DNA from: Lentinus brumalis
Lineage: Eukaryota; Basidiomycota; Agaricomycetes; Polyporales; Polyporaceae
Assembly (NCBI GenBank): GCA_001792895.1
Contig: MARA01000014.1
Span: 248,001-312,000 of the forward strand
Length of the DNA stretch: 64,000 nucleotides
Direction: 5' to 3'
The notes beneath the pieces are model-generated. The model worked only from the letters and a program-made list of their open reading frames with translations, had not been told where the DNA came from and ran no database searches. Positions 34,012 to 43,191 of this stretch are shown here, one piece after another. A program made the position numbers and the translations under genes. Each line of letters begins with the position of its first letter. The stretch's first letter is position 1.

Positions 34012-34900
34012 CATGAGCCATGTTCAGCCTTCTCATGGCGTGGCGAGCGGTGGTGGATACGACGGAGAGGGAGGAGAGGACGAGGAAGGGTGGCGGACGG
34101 ACGAGGTCGCGGGTTGTGGCGGTGACACGGCGCTTACACGGTCGCGGAAGTCATCCACGACCATCCCGCACACCATAGACGAGTCAACAGGTCGAACTCG
34201 CTCAAGCTCCGAGTTGACAACCCCCAGACCAATTCTTGCCGACCTTTATATTCGGTGAGCTAGTTATCTGATTGTGGACGAGATCGTCTTACTGACAACT
34301 TACAATCAGTGTCAACAAGGTACAACGACATGCCCTCTGCCTTCTGCGACCTCGTCTGAGGCGACGTCGACCAACGCCCAACGCCCAATGCGGACCACAG
34401 CGATCGACCATGTCTTCGCTAGACTTCATCCGACCTCCGACCACAGAAGACACGTTGTTCGATGGGCCTGGGCGACGCGGAGGTAAGCATCACGACCACA
34501 TACGTTTTTCCACCCACAACTGTGGAATGTCATGTCCCAGAGGACGCGCAGCGCATTTCGAGCGATACAACATGCAGCAGACCCAACAGAAACCGACCAT
34601 GGCTACGCTTTGCCATAACACACCGGCCGGCGTAAAGATACGAGCAAGCCAATTGGCTACAACGTGCGACAGGGTCCGGCACGCCACACAGAAGAGGTAC
34701 GTCCCATACGCACCGGTGTCCCCATCCGACGATGTCTCCGTTCCGAAGATGACGCGACCAGTTGAGACTCCTGTCACTAACCCTCGTGTCACGGGCATCT
34801 CTCAGATAAGCCATCATCGCAAGCTCGCAACCAGCATCGCACAACCCCTCCCGTCATGTCAGCACGAGTATCCAATGCAGCAAGTGGCAGGAGTAGAGGA
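34012..34900 (+). CDS. Unrecognised, probably fragmentary gene containing the empty Plavaka site
   Basis: An open frame from an ATG near 34012 (MSHVQPSHGVASGGGY) passes through the region shared with the Plavaka flanks. It reaches a donor near 34255 (CG|GTGAGC); a plausible acceptor, CAATCAG, lies near 34310. The continuing frame reads VNKVQRHALCLL and later MSSLDFIRPPTTEDTLFDGP, then meets another donor (GTAAGC near 34482). Beyond that, two frames compete and no family emerges. The conserved frame between the two paralogous copies (EGGEDE-GWRTD-VAG) supports real coding origin for the first exon. Gene boundaries are uncertain and the locus may be broken. Confidence 0.35.
34061..34177 (+). 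repeat. Paralogous empty site of the Plavaka insertion
   Basis: The segment ...CATCCACGACCATCCCGCACACC... is continuous. In the other copy the same text is split after CACGA(C) by 6.29 kb of transposon. It also forms, with 26665-26764, an inverted repeat around the kinase and integrase genes. Confidence 0.85.
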
Positions 34901-36941
34901 ACGATGACCGCCTCACAACGACTACGCCCATATGCCATTCCGGGTGCATGCTTCCAGACCACGTGCATATATGCGGGTGAGAGTCATCAATGCAGGTCTC
35001 TTTACGCTGAAGATATCTTTCAGTGCACGAAAAACCCCCATATGCCATGGCCCTCGCGGTCGGCTTCTCTGCGTCTGTCGCCGCCGTCTACGAAGCGAAC
35101 TCGGAGAGCACCAACGGCGCGTGTGCATCACTCACATCGCAGCGAGGGCGATGTTTACAGCACTCGAACACCTCGATCCCCGGCGGGCCACGGCCGCATT
35201 GCATGGGTCTGAGAGGCTGAAGCTGCACCTCGTCGGTTCGAGACGCGGGCCTACCAGGCTATGCCGCCGGGCACATTGTCTCCAGGTGAGCAATACAACA
35301 TTCATCCATTGACCATCGACGAAGGTTGCTGATGCAGACATGCAGGCCTGCAGGATAGCACGTCTTGAGGACATTGCCTTTCACAGCCGCAATAGGAAGG
35401 AAGCCCGGCTAAACGACTTACCCGGGACGCGCATGGGCGCTCCTCCGTGCTGTGACTCCGTTGTCCGAGACGTTGTCCATGTCGTTGCTCTTCCCTTCCG
35501 CCGGAAAATTGTACCTACGGCCTTCGGATGGCCGCAATACGGTCTTCTCCCTCTGCATACGAGATTGCAGGAGGTACAGGGATGCCAAATGGTAGTGGTT
35601 TCGCGGATGTTGCGTAATCGCACTGTTCGTGGAGATGCCCCCAGAAGGTCGCAGGAACGTTTGGGTTGCGTTCGGGAGGATGTTAGAGCGATCATCCTTG
35701 GTCTAGGTGAGCATAACCACTCTTCAATTGAGTTATGTACGCTCCTATGACATACCTGCTGTTCGACAACGGGGCGCCTGATGAGAAGCTTTGGCGCGAG
35801 CAGACTAGGAAGTTTTCGGGCATGTTCAGCGAGTCAGACGGCGCGCAGATGGTACAGTTGTTTGAGGAGACATGGAGGGAGGAAGAAGGCGAGTTGAGCA
35901 GTGGTCTTCATGGTAGTTGGGAGACCTTGTCTTGGTTTTGTCCGGGCAGAGGTCGTTTGATTCTCACGTGTAACGAGCTGGCGTTCAGTCGCCAATGCGA
36001 TGAAATGCCATCACCAAGCCTTCCTCCGCATCCCTATCTCGGCCTTTTGTTTTGAATCTCGTGCTCATTCATCATCATACAGGCTCCGTTCGCTCTGCAT
36101 TCCTGGAGCATCGTCTCTGCCCCTCTGCCATTGCTCGCGCTGCGGAAATGGCAAGAGCCCGGGCGCATAAATTCATCTCGACGCACGTACCCATGGGCCT
36201 TGCACTGATCTTCAACGTCGCGACCTGCATAGGCGTGCGAGACGTGAGATATCCGGCTGCTGAACTCCATGGATCCTCCATCACCTCCATCCCGCCTATT
36301 CTCTCCTTCAGCACTGAGAGCGCGGACCCGGAGATGAATTAATTTACGCTGCCCTCGCCCGCACTCCGAGTCGGCATGGGGAACATGGCGTTGGGATTTG
36401 TGGTCGTCGCATTGAGCTGCAATTTCAATGGTCATCTTCTTCGACAGCGCTCACAAGCGCTCCCCTCGTTTGCTGTAACCACCTTCCTCCTTTGAAGCAG
36501 TAGAGCCATACGAGATAGCCAGGTTGTTGTGCATGAATTTTGAAACATATAGGAGCGATTGCAACCTCCAATCGCGCACCCACAAGACGGCCAATTGGCG
36601 TAAAAACATCGCGTAACACAGATCGTACATGACAATAGGATGACAGTCCAACTTGAGTACATAACTTACGAGTGCAAGCGCAAGCAGGGAAGTAAGTGAA
36701 GGGACGTATATGCTAAACCACCAAGGAGATATACAGACTCTGTACAGGCTCAATCCATCTTCTAACCCTCGGCGTACTCGTTAAGTTCCCGCCTCTCGAG
36801 CACCTGCACTCACTTCTTAGGAACCAACCTTCCCGCCCTTCCTGTGTCCGGCGCTTCCACCACTCACTGCCTTCAACCTACAGCTCGACGTCGTATCTGC
36901 GAACATGCATTAAGCCAAAACACGCACCTCGATCCGTGGAT
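34901..36941. other. Mostly unassigned, one longer ORF
   Basis: A plus-strand frame at 35735-36055 contains LWREQTRKFSGMFSESDG and LSSGLHGSWETLSWFCPGRG, which look coding. An upstream frame at 35340-35705 ends at a GTGAGC donor near 35706. I could not join them in frame or assign a family. A decayed or partial gene is likely. Confidence 0.3.
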
Positions 36942-38341
36942 CTACTTCCGCACCAGTCGCAGGGCCTTCAGCGACAGTTCCGCAAGAGACGACGCTTCGA
37001 ATGGATAGAGTGCACGCGCGGACGTGAGCTGCGAGGGGTCGAGCGGGGGTAAGGGGCCCTGGATCTGCCCAGCAGCCATTTTGTGGTGCTGTCGCTCGTT
37101 AAGGATGTTGACGAGCTTGTGCATCACATACGGGACACCGAATCTGCAAGGAGGAAGATGATGAGTGGCTTCTTGCTTGCCTTGGGCGGAGCGCCTGTTC
37201 AGGAAGTCGCGGAACTCGCCCCGCATCGCGCCTGCGCCCGGAGACGACCGTCCGGTGAGGAGGTCGCGCATCCAGCGGACGAGCACGAAGAGGCCGATAG
37301 CGCTCCCGAGCGCGTTAGTGTCTGCGTGAGCGAGGGGTTGTTTGGGTGGCAGTTGATCTATAGGCGTAGCGCAGACCTGACTTGACTGAGTTTGAATTTG
37401 ACTTACTACATTTGGCAACAAGTAACTCAAGTAAACAATCAGCCACCCGATGTTCGTACTTGAATTCCCGCTTCGTTTCTGCTGCTTTTGAGCTCAAAAA
37501 ACCGGCGAGATGTGAGGACAGTATGTGCCAACAGAATGAGGGTATTGATGTAGGACGGGATTTTGGGAACGCCGCGGAACAATTAATTCTTGATCGCACT
37601 GCCAAAAGCTGGGCGCTCAGCGCATTATGCGGGCTTGCGAGCCTCTCCTGTATGGCATCGTGCCATAACTAACACCTAAGACTGTACACATACATGCATG
37701 AGAGCTTTCAAAGAGGTTTGTAACGCAGGTGAAGCCCACAAAAATGCACCAAATCTGCGCGAGCGCGCCCTGTACCGCTGTTGCACGATTCCCGGCGCGT
37801 CAGCGCCGGAAAGAAAAATCGGTCAATCTCCCAAAGACCTCAGAAAGACGCAGATAATGGCCTTCAACGTGTCCGAGGTGTTACTGAATTAATTTCTGTT
37901 GAGGGGAGCCATAGAGAGCCTGCACGGCCTGCGGCCGTGAATTAATTTAATTAATTTAAATTAATTTCCGAAGCGCCGCTACGCCTATAAGTCAAGTGCC
38001 GTTTGGGTCGAAGGGTCCTCCTGGGCCGGGCATGCCATGTCCCATGCCTTGGAGACCGCCGTACATTCCCGGAATGCCCATGCCGTTCATGCCATAGCCT
38101 CCGTAGCCTCCGCCGTAACCGCCGCCGTAGCCCGTCCCTCCTCCGTGCATGCTGTTCATCCCGTAAAACGAGTACCTAAGAGTGGTCGGCATAGAAGTTG
38201 AGATTGCAGTCGAGGAGGCCGCCCGACGCGCAGGGACAGAAGAAGCCGACGAAGTGGAGGTAGTCTGAGTAGCCGGCGTCACACAGGAAATCACTGGGCA
38301 GCAGCGCCACCGCGCTCCCAGGGCTTGGGCGGGGAAGGCAT
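36942..38341 (-). pseudogene. PEX13: PEX13 peroxisomal docking protein pseudogene
   Basis: Recognisable PEX13 parts occur in order. The N-terminus MPSPPKPWERGGAAAQ starts at 38341. A Ser/Thr linker and the Gly/Tyr/Met-rich segment (GGGYGGYGMNGMGIPGMYGG) lie at 38000-38150. After a gap come NALGSAIGLFVLVRWMRDLLTGR, then FGVPYVMHKLV, and PLPPLDPSQLTSARALYPFE, the lead-in to the SH3 domain. Lesions: a one-base frame change after about codon 16 (near 38295), loss of the segment normally between the Gly-rich part and NALGS, an inserted TIR element at 37358-37989, a frame change at KKPLIIFLLA/FGVPY near 37150, and a stop before the SH3 domain. PEX13 is essential for matrix protein import into peroxisomes, so an intact copy should exist elsewhere. 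Confidence 0.75.
37358..37989. mobile_element. Short TIR element (~630 bp) inside the PEX13 pseudogene
   Basis: The ends are TATAGGCGTAGCG (from 37360) and CGCTACGCCTATA (to 37989), an inverted pair of about 13 bp. A TA duplication at the ends would suit a Tc1/mariner-type origin. The interior has no transposase; it includes a GAATTAATTTAATTAATTTA tract at 37940-37968 and GC hairpins such as GGCGCGTCAGCGCC. It interrupts the PEX13 order exactly. Confidence 0.55.
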
Positions 38342-38514
38342 GTCAACGCTGTGGGGAACGCCCCGGTCGACGTCGTGGTCGACGAGCAAGGAGACTGAGC
38401 GTCGGACCCCGCTAAGCCCTGATCCAGCGATTCACACGCTCCACCGGCGTTCGCCGACACATGCACGCCACGCGCCTCGTCGTCGTCGTCCGCTGCAGCC
38501 TGCAACGTCGGCAA

Positions 38515-38821
38515 CGTTCAGCCCGGGTGTCTGCATATCTAACATTGTCCAGACTGCCTCTCCGACGATGAAAACACTTGCAGACGCCTGTGACGACACC
38601 TTCGCCTTCTGATCGACTATGATAAAGCTCTAAACCTCAAGATGGTCAAGACAATCATGTTCTTCAAGCTTGTCGATGCGACGGCCCGGGTGCGTTCACT
38701 ACAATGCATATTCATATTCCATAGTACAAGTCGCTGACAAGATATAATGTAAAAGTACAAGGAGAGTGTGATGATGAGACAACAGATGATATAACGGTGA
38801 TTGACCTCGACAAACAGACAT
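38515..38821. other. Intergenic, no gene recognised
   Basis: This is upstream of the PEX13 pseudogene and downstream of the minus-strand repeat protein gene. No feature stands out. Confidence 0.5.
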
Positions 38822-40141
38822 TCACTGCTTGGCACGAAGCCTCTCACTCCTCCTCACCGGCGAATGCGCTGGCGGTTCAGCACGATGCTGCGGCTGCGGT
38901 CTAAGAGGGAGCTCCACGAACATGACAAGCTTACGCTTCCTAGTGGGCCGAGCGACACGCTCAGCGGGCTGCACGACAGGCTCAGCGGGCTGGACGACAG
39001 GCTCGGCGGGCTGGACGACAGGCTCGGCGGGCTGGACGACAGGCTCGGCGGGCTGGATGACAGGCTCGGCGGGCTGGATGACAGGCTCAGCGCGCTGGAC
39101 GACAGGATCATTGTCCGGATACACAAGCTCAGTGTCCGTCCGCTGAAGTGCGCGAGTCGCGAGCGTTGCCCGCAATTCAGCGGCACGACCAGCCTCAGTG
39201 ATCTTGGGAGGCAGAACATTCCTGTCGATGTGGTACTCTCCGTCCGGCGGCAGCGACCCATCGCGCACGAAGTTTCCTTGGTGGTCGTGGTAGAGACGGA
39301 CGTAGTCGAAGTTCGGCATCCTAGGCGGCACCCGTGCATTCGGCCGACGCTTGTCCTCGTATCTGCTGGCTTCCTCCTGGATGGTGGATAGCGCACGGTG
39401 TGCTCTTGGCTGCAAGCCGTCGCTCGAGGCCGTGCCCCAACTCGACATGGATCCGGATTCGTCGTAGTCGGATGGCATGGTGGGCTGGCGGACGATGGGC
39501 ATCTCGCCGTTGAAGAGGGTTTGCTGCGTTGGGTTCCGCGGGTCGATGATAACCGTGGCCTCGCTCGCGATGCTGGCAGTGCTGCGCGCGTCGTCATCGA
39601 CATCATAGGGCGCCGACCCATAACGTTCCCGCTGTGTGCGCAACACGTCGAACACACCCATGGCGTCAGGACCAAGCTGCTCGCGGGCGACGCCGACGTG
39701 CCCGCCGTCGGAATCGTCGCGGACGAACATGATACGCTCTTCGACTGCGCTCTTGTTGTGCCACCAGTCAAATCCACCCCCAATGCGAGGCTCACGCTGA
39801 ACACCATTCCACCTCTTGTGCGGGGTCAACACGACCGAACCAGGGTCGTACGCGCCAAGGGACTGTGGGGTGTGAGCACGGTCTTCGTCGTCGCCCATCT
39901 GGCTGTCGCCGTCGCTGTCCACAGAGGCGTGAGAGGCGGCTGGGGTTAGTCCTCGGGGTAGCTTGCCCTCTTCCTCCTCTTGCTTGATTGCGATGAGATC
40001 CTCGGAGTAGTGCCAGCGCAGGTGTTTGCCCTTGCCCGTGTCGGAGACGGTGACGGAGATGCGATGCGCATCAGCGTAGTGCTGCTGGACAAGCCTGCAC
40101 ATCATAGCCTGCTTCTCTGCGTCGGAGGTGTGGGCGTTCAT
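38822..40141 (-). CDS. One-exon protein with seven-residue tandem repeats, unknown function
   Basis: A 439-residue ORF without introns begins at an ATG (MNAHTSDAEKQAMMC). The N-terminal ~50 residues (VQQHYADAHRISVTVSD) look structured. The middle is acidic and Ser-rich. A moderately conserved-looking block follows (PNFDYVRLYHDHQGNFVRDG; GEYHIDRNVLPPKITEAGRA). Then comes a tandem run of the unit AEPVVQP (seven copies, the last degenerate) and a basic tail (PTRKRKLVMFVE...RRSERLRAKQ) that could act as a nuclear signal. I do not recognise a family. The lack of introns is unusual beside the intron-rich host genes. Gag-like or retrogene origin cannot be excluded. Confidence 0.6.
   Translation of the reverse strand: MNAHTSDAEKQAMMCRLVQQHYADAHRISVTVSDTGKGKHLRWHYSEDLIAIKQEEEEGKLPRGLTPAASHASVDSDGDSQMGDDEDRAHTPQSLGAYDPGSVVLTPHKRWNGVQREPRIGGGFDWWHNKSAVEERIMFVRDDSDGGHVGVAREQLGPDAMGVFDVLRTQRERYGSAPYDVDDDARSTASIASEATVIIDPRNPTQQTLFNGEMPIVRQPTMPSDYDESGSMSSWGTASSDGLQPRAHRALSTIQEEASRYEDKRRPNARVPPRMPNFDYVRLYHDHQGNFVRDGSLPPDGEYHIDRNVLPPKITEAGRAAELRATLATRALQRTDTELVYPDNDPVVQRAEPVIQPAEPVIQPAEPVVQPAEPVVQPAEPVVQPAEPVVQPAERVARPTRKRKLVMFVELPLRPQPQHRAEPPAHSPVRRSERLRAKQ
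38959..39105. repeat. 21-bp coding minisatellite, seven units
   Basis: The unit GCTCGGCGGGCTGGACGACAG, with small variants, occurs seven times head to tail without interruption, so the frame is kept. On the minus strand it encodes AEPVVQP; the opposite strand is also open through the array. Confidence 0.97.
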
Positions 40142-42220
40142 GGTGGTTTCTGCACATATCTCCCGTCAGCCCGCCGCTACTTATACGCCGCTTTATCTGG
40201 TCTGTGCTGCTCACCTCGCTCGAACCTGATTCGGTGATCTTGTCGGTGGTTGCGGCGCGGGGACAGTCGGTAGGGAGGAGTCGAGGTACGTTGGCTCCGT
40301 CGTTCACGCAGAGGCCTGCTTAAATACCTTTCGTGACAGCAGCGCTTTGTTCGGATCTCTTAGAACGCTTTAGCTTCACCCTTTGTGGGAGGCTTTGTGC
40401 GGGAAACCACGCTCCGACCGCTTTTACCTCTCCTCGATCTGCACCGCATATGAATCCTTAGCGCCCATTTTTCAGCGTGTCGTCCTTGGTCGACTTGGTC
40501 CCTCGTTCGGCTGGAAAGGAGGTTAGAGCCCCAGTATTGTCTATGTAAATGTGATACGATGTTCACAGATGGCAGGTTGGAGGAAAAATCGGGTCTTACT
40601 CCCGAGGCCAACCCTATGTCCTCCAGGCGCTTCGTACTCGTACTAATCAAGCCTGAACGACTCGTCAAGAGAATATTTATCACCCTCAGCGCACATAGCG
40701 GTATGGATTCCATGATGAACAGTGAGTGCCAAGCTTGCGTCCGCTTTGTCCTGGGAGCGTGCTCTGACTGACCCGGCTTTGACGTTGTCAGTTATGAGAC
40801 ATGGTCAAAGCGTCAGGGCAAAGGCCCCTTCCCGAGATCCGGCCCCGCCATACGCCTCGCCTCACCGCCTTTGTCCGCTCCCATTGTCCGTCGACTGGTG
40901 CTTTTACATCGTCAGCCAGGAGCATGGGGTCAAAGCGAGCCGCGCCGCGAGAGACCACTGCACTTCATTCCCGCCTCGTCGCCTCTTCCGCTTTCAAGCC
41001 CCCCCACCCGATCCTCCTTGCATCAGTACGCTGCTCGATTGACTTCACCCAATCTACAAGGCTCGGCAGCCTGGTGCGCACCCATACGCCACAAGCAACC
41101 CCTCTCAGATCCTCACCGTGACGACTGCCTGTCCCTCACATCGGTAATGGTCTCCCGCCTTCTCTACGCGACATATGTGCAGTGGCGTCAGCCGCGATTA
41201 GGCGCAATGTCTTCCCGTTATATTCATGCATCGGCATTGGCCAATAGGCTCTCCATCGTTGACTATCGTCGTCCTTCCTCCCCTCCGTTCGCTCAGGACG
41301 GCGGCTCCATCCCTGTCCAACAACATACGAACCACGCAACAGTATCTTCCGGAGCGTGTCGCAGCATGTGCTATGAATGTGCACTACATGCTATGTGGTG
41401 AACGGTACGTGCGTCCTTGCCCAATCCTATGTGCTCCATCCGCCGCCTTTTCTCCACTTTGCACAATGCTCTCCCAACTTTGATTCCCCTTCGAAGCCCT
41501 ACCATAGCTACGCCGTTTCCGTTTTTGTATGGTGTTACAGACATTGCTAGGTCTTAGGATGAGAGATATACGATATGAAGATGCTGTCGCGTGCTGATTT
41601 CGTGCAACTTTCGATGTGATGTGTGCCTCGTTCGCGTGCCACGGCTACATCTATACTGTTCCATAGCTCACACTTCCAATAGCTCACATACATACTCTTT
41701 TGACATTGTGATCAGTCTATTGTATGAAGTTTGTTTTCCCCTTCTCCCTTGGTTGTACGCTCCTGGTCTCGGACACTTGCTGACGTTCGTTCTATCCAGG
41801 CCCCGAGACAGTGGTCGTGAATACTTGCCTCAAGGTCAACGACAAAGTGGCATGTCGTGTCGCCCGGGGAACAAGACGAACGTTCCGGTATTCGTTGAGC
41901 TTTGACCGATGTGCTGCGGATATTCCTAGCGCCAAAGCGCCCCGCACCATCTCGTCCTGCCCTGGCACACTGAGCCTCCCGACCTCTGCCACACACACTT
42001 CTACTGCATCTACTGCGCTCTCTGACTATGTGACAAGCTATCCGCTTTGCTCTGTATGCGTTGCACGCGGGGATATGAAAAGTAAGGTCGCCTGCTTTCA
42101 CATTTGGCCGACGACACTCATGATACGCCACTCGCGGTCACATGCTTCCATCTCTGACGAATCTCAGGCATTGTGGCATGGAAAAGGCAGTTGGGCGTCG
42201 ACTGGAGGAGGGGCGCACGG
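40142..42220. other. No gene recognised
   Basis: Short overlapping ORFs only. The right part (41500-42200) is slightly more A/T-rich with no repeat or splice pattern that I could follow. Confidence 0.5.
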
Positions 42221-42563
42221 CACGGCAGGGATCACCGCACTTTGGGCGGGACAAAAGTGGTTGAAAAAACGCCGTCCGTGGTTACCATTTTAGGTACATT
42301 TTAGCCGAATGTCGGACCGGCCGAAAGCCACACTTCCGAAGCGCCTTTTGTCCCGGCTGTAAGGCATCACAGCCATATTACTTTCGGCCCGTCGAATAAG
42401 CAGCTTGGGGCGATACCTGTTTGATACCTTTTGTCTCGGCAAAAAGGCGGGTCGAAAAGTCACTCATTCTGGGACATTTGTGCCAGCTATCCCTGTAAGC
42501 ACCTTACATTTGCCAGGCTGGAGACGGCGTTTTTGCTGAGACAAAAGGTGTCAAACAGGTATC

Positions 42564-42808
42564 TGTAACGGACGTACATCGGTCGGAGCGCCCGCGATTA
42601 GATAGACGCTGGATCCCTGCATAATCATGATCTACTACTGTACGATAAGATAGTGGCTGCATCTACTGTACAGTTCCTCTTGTATATCCTGCTCGAGGCG
42701 CGGTGAGAAGGGCATCTTCTCACCGCCCTATCGCTAGTATACGTTCACCTAATCTATAGGTCTTGGACGAGTCTAGCCCTGGGTGTGAGACGACCATCGT
42801 GCTTTACA
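42564..42808 (+). repeat. 5' LTR, 245 bp
   Basis: Starts TGTAACGGACGTAC and ends ATCGTGCTTTACA. It matches 52374-52618 at every position I compared. The sequence just inside (TCTTTTTTGACTCGCC) does not resemble a usual tRNA primer site beginning TGG. Confidence 0.96.
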
Positions 42809-42849
42809 TCTTTTTTGACTCGCCTCGCCAACATAGACTAGGCGACATC

Positions 42850-43191
42850 ATGTCTCATCTAGGCAACAACACCAACTCAATCACCGCGAGAAGCCCCGGT
42901 CCCGAGGCTTCTTCGTGGGAGAATATCACCGATGCTCAAAACTACGCGACCGCCCCGGTCGATCTGCCCGCCCCGGCATCAGGACTACCGACGCGACGCA
43001 GCCCAACTGGAACCGGTCGCCAAACGATTACCCCCCCATCGCCGTCCCCAAACCGGGGACAGGACGTTGGTATCATCGGTGAGCTGCCTCTACTACAACC
43101 CCACCCTTCGCGAATCGGATCTAGACCGCGGATCACGGAAGAAGGCCCGCCGCCGCATGCGACGGCGACCTCGCTGTCCGCCCCCCGCTAG
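42850..43191 (+). CDS. Gypsy Gag N-terminal segment, separate frame
   Basis: The first good ATG after the 5' LTR opens a frame (MSHLGNNTNSITARSPGP...) rich in Pro, Ser and Thr. It ends at a TAG at 43189-43191, while the main gag frame is open from 43118 on. The overlap of about 75 nt means a -1 shift would fuse the two. A GTGAGC...CGGATCTAG pair at 43080-43117 resembles an intron, but splicing it does not restore the main frame. Whether this is recoding or damage is open. Confidence 0.5.
   Translation: MSHLGNNTNSITARSPGPEASSWENITDAQNYATAPVDLPAPASGLPTRRSPTGTGRQTITPPSPSPNRGQDVGIIGELPLLQPHPSRIGSRPRITEEGPPPHATATSLSAPR

Noticed and set aside
38801..39391. Plus-strand ORF across the minisatellite (repeats of GLDDRLG)
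   Set aside because: It exists because the 21-bp unit lacks stops on both strands. The minus frame is far longer and has normal composition on both sides.
43080..43125. Intron in the gag N-terminus (GTGAGC...ATCTAG)
   Set aside because: Splicing it joins the N-terminal frame to a frame that stops at 43204, not to the main gag frame.
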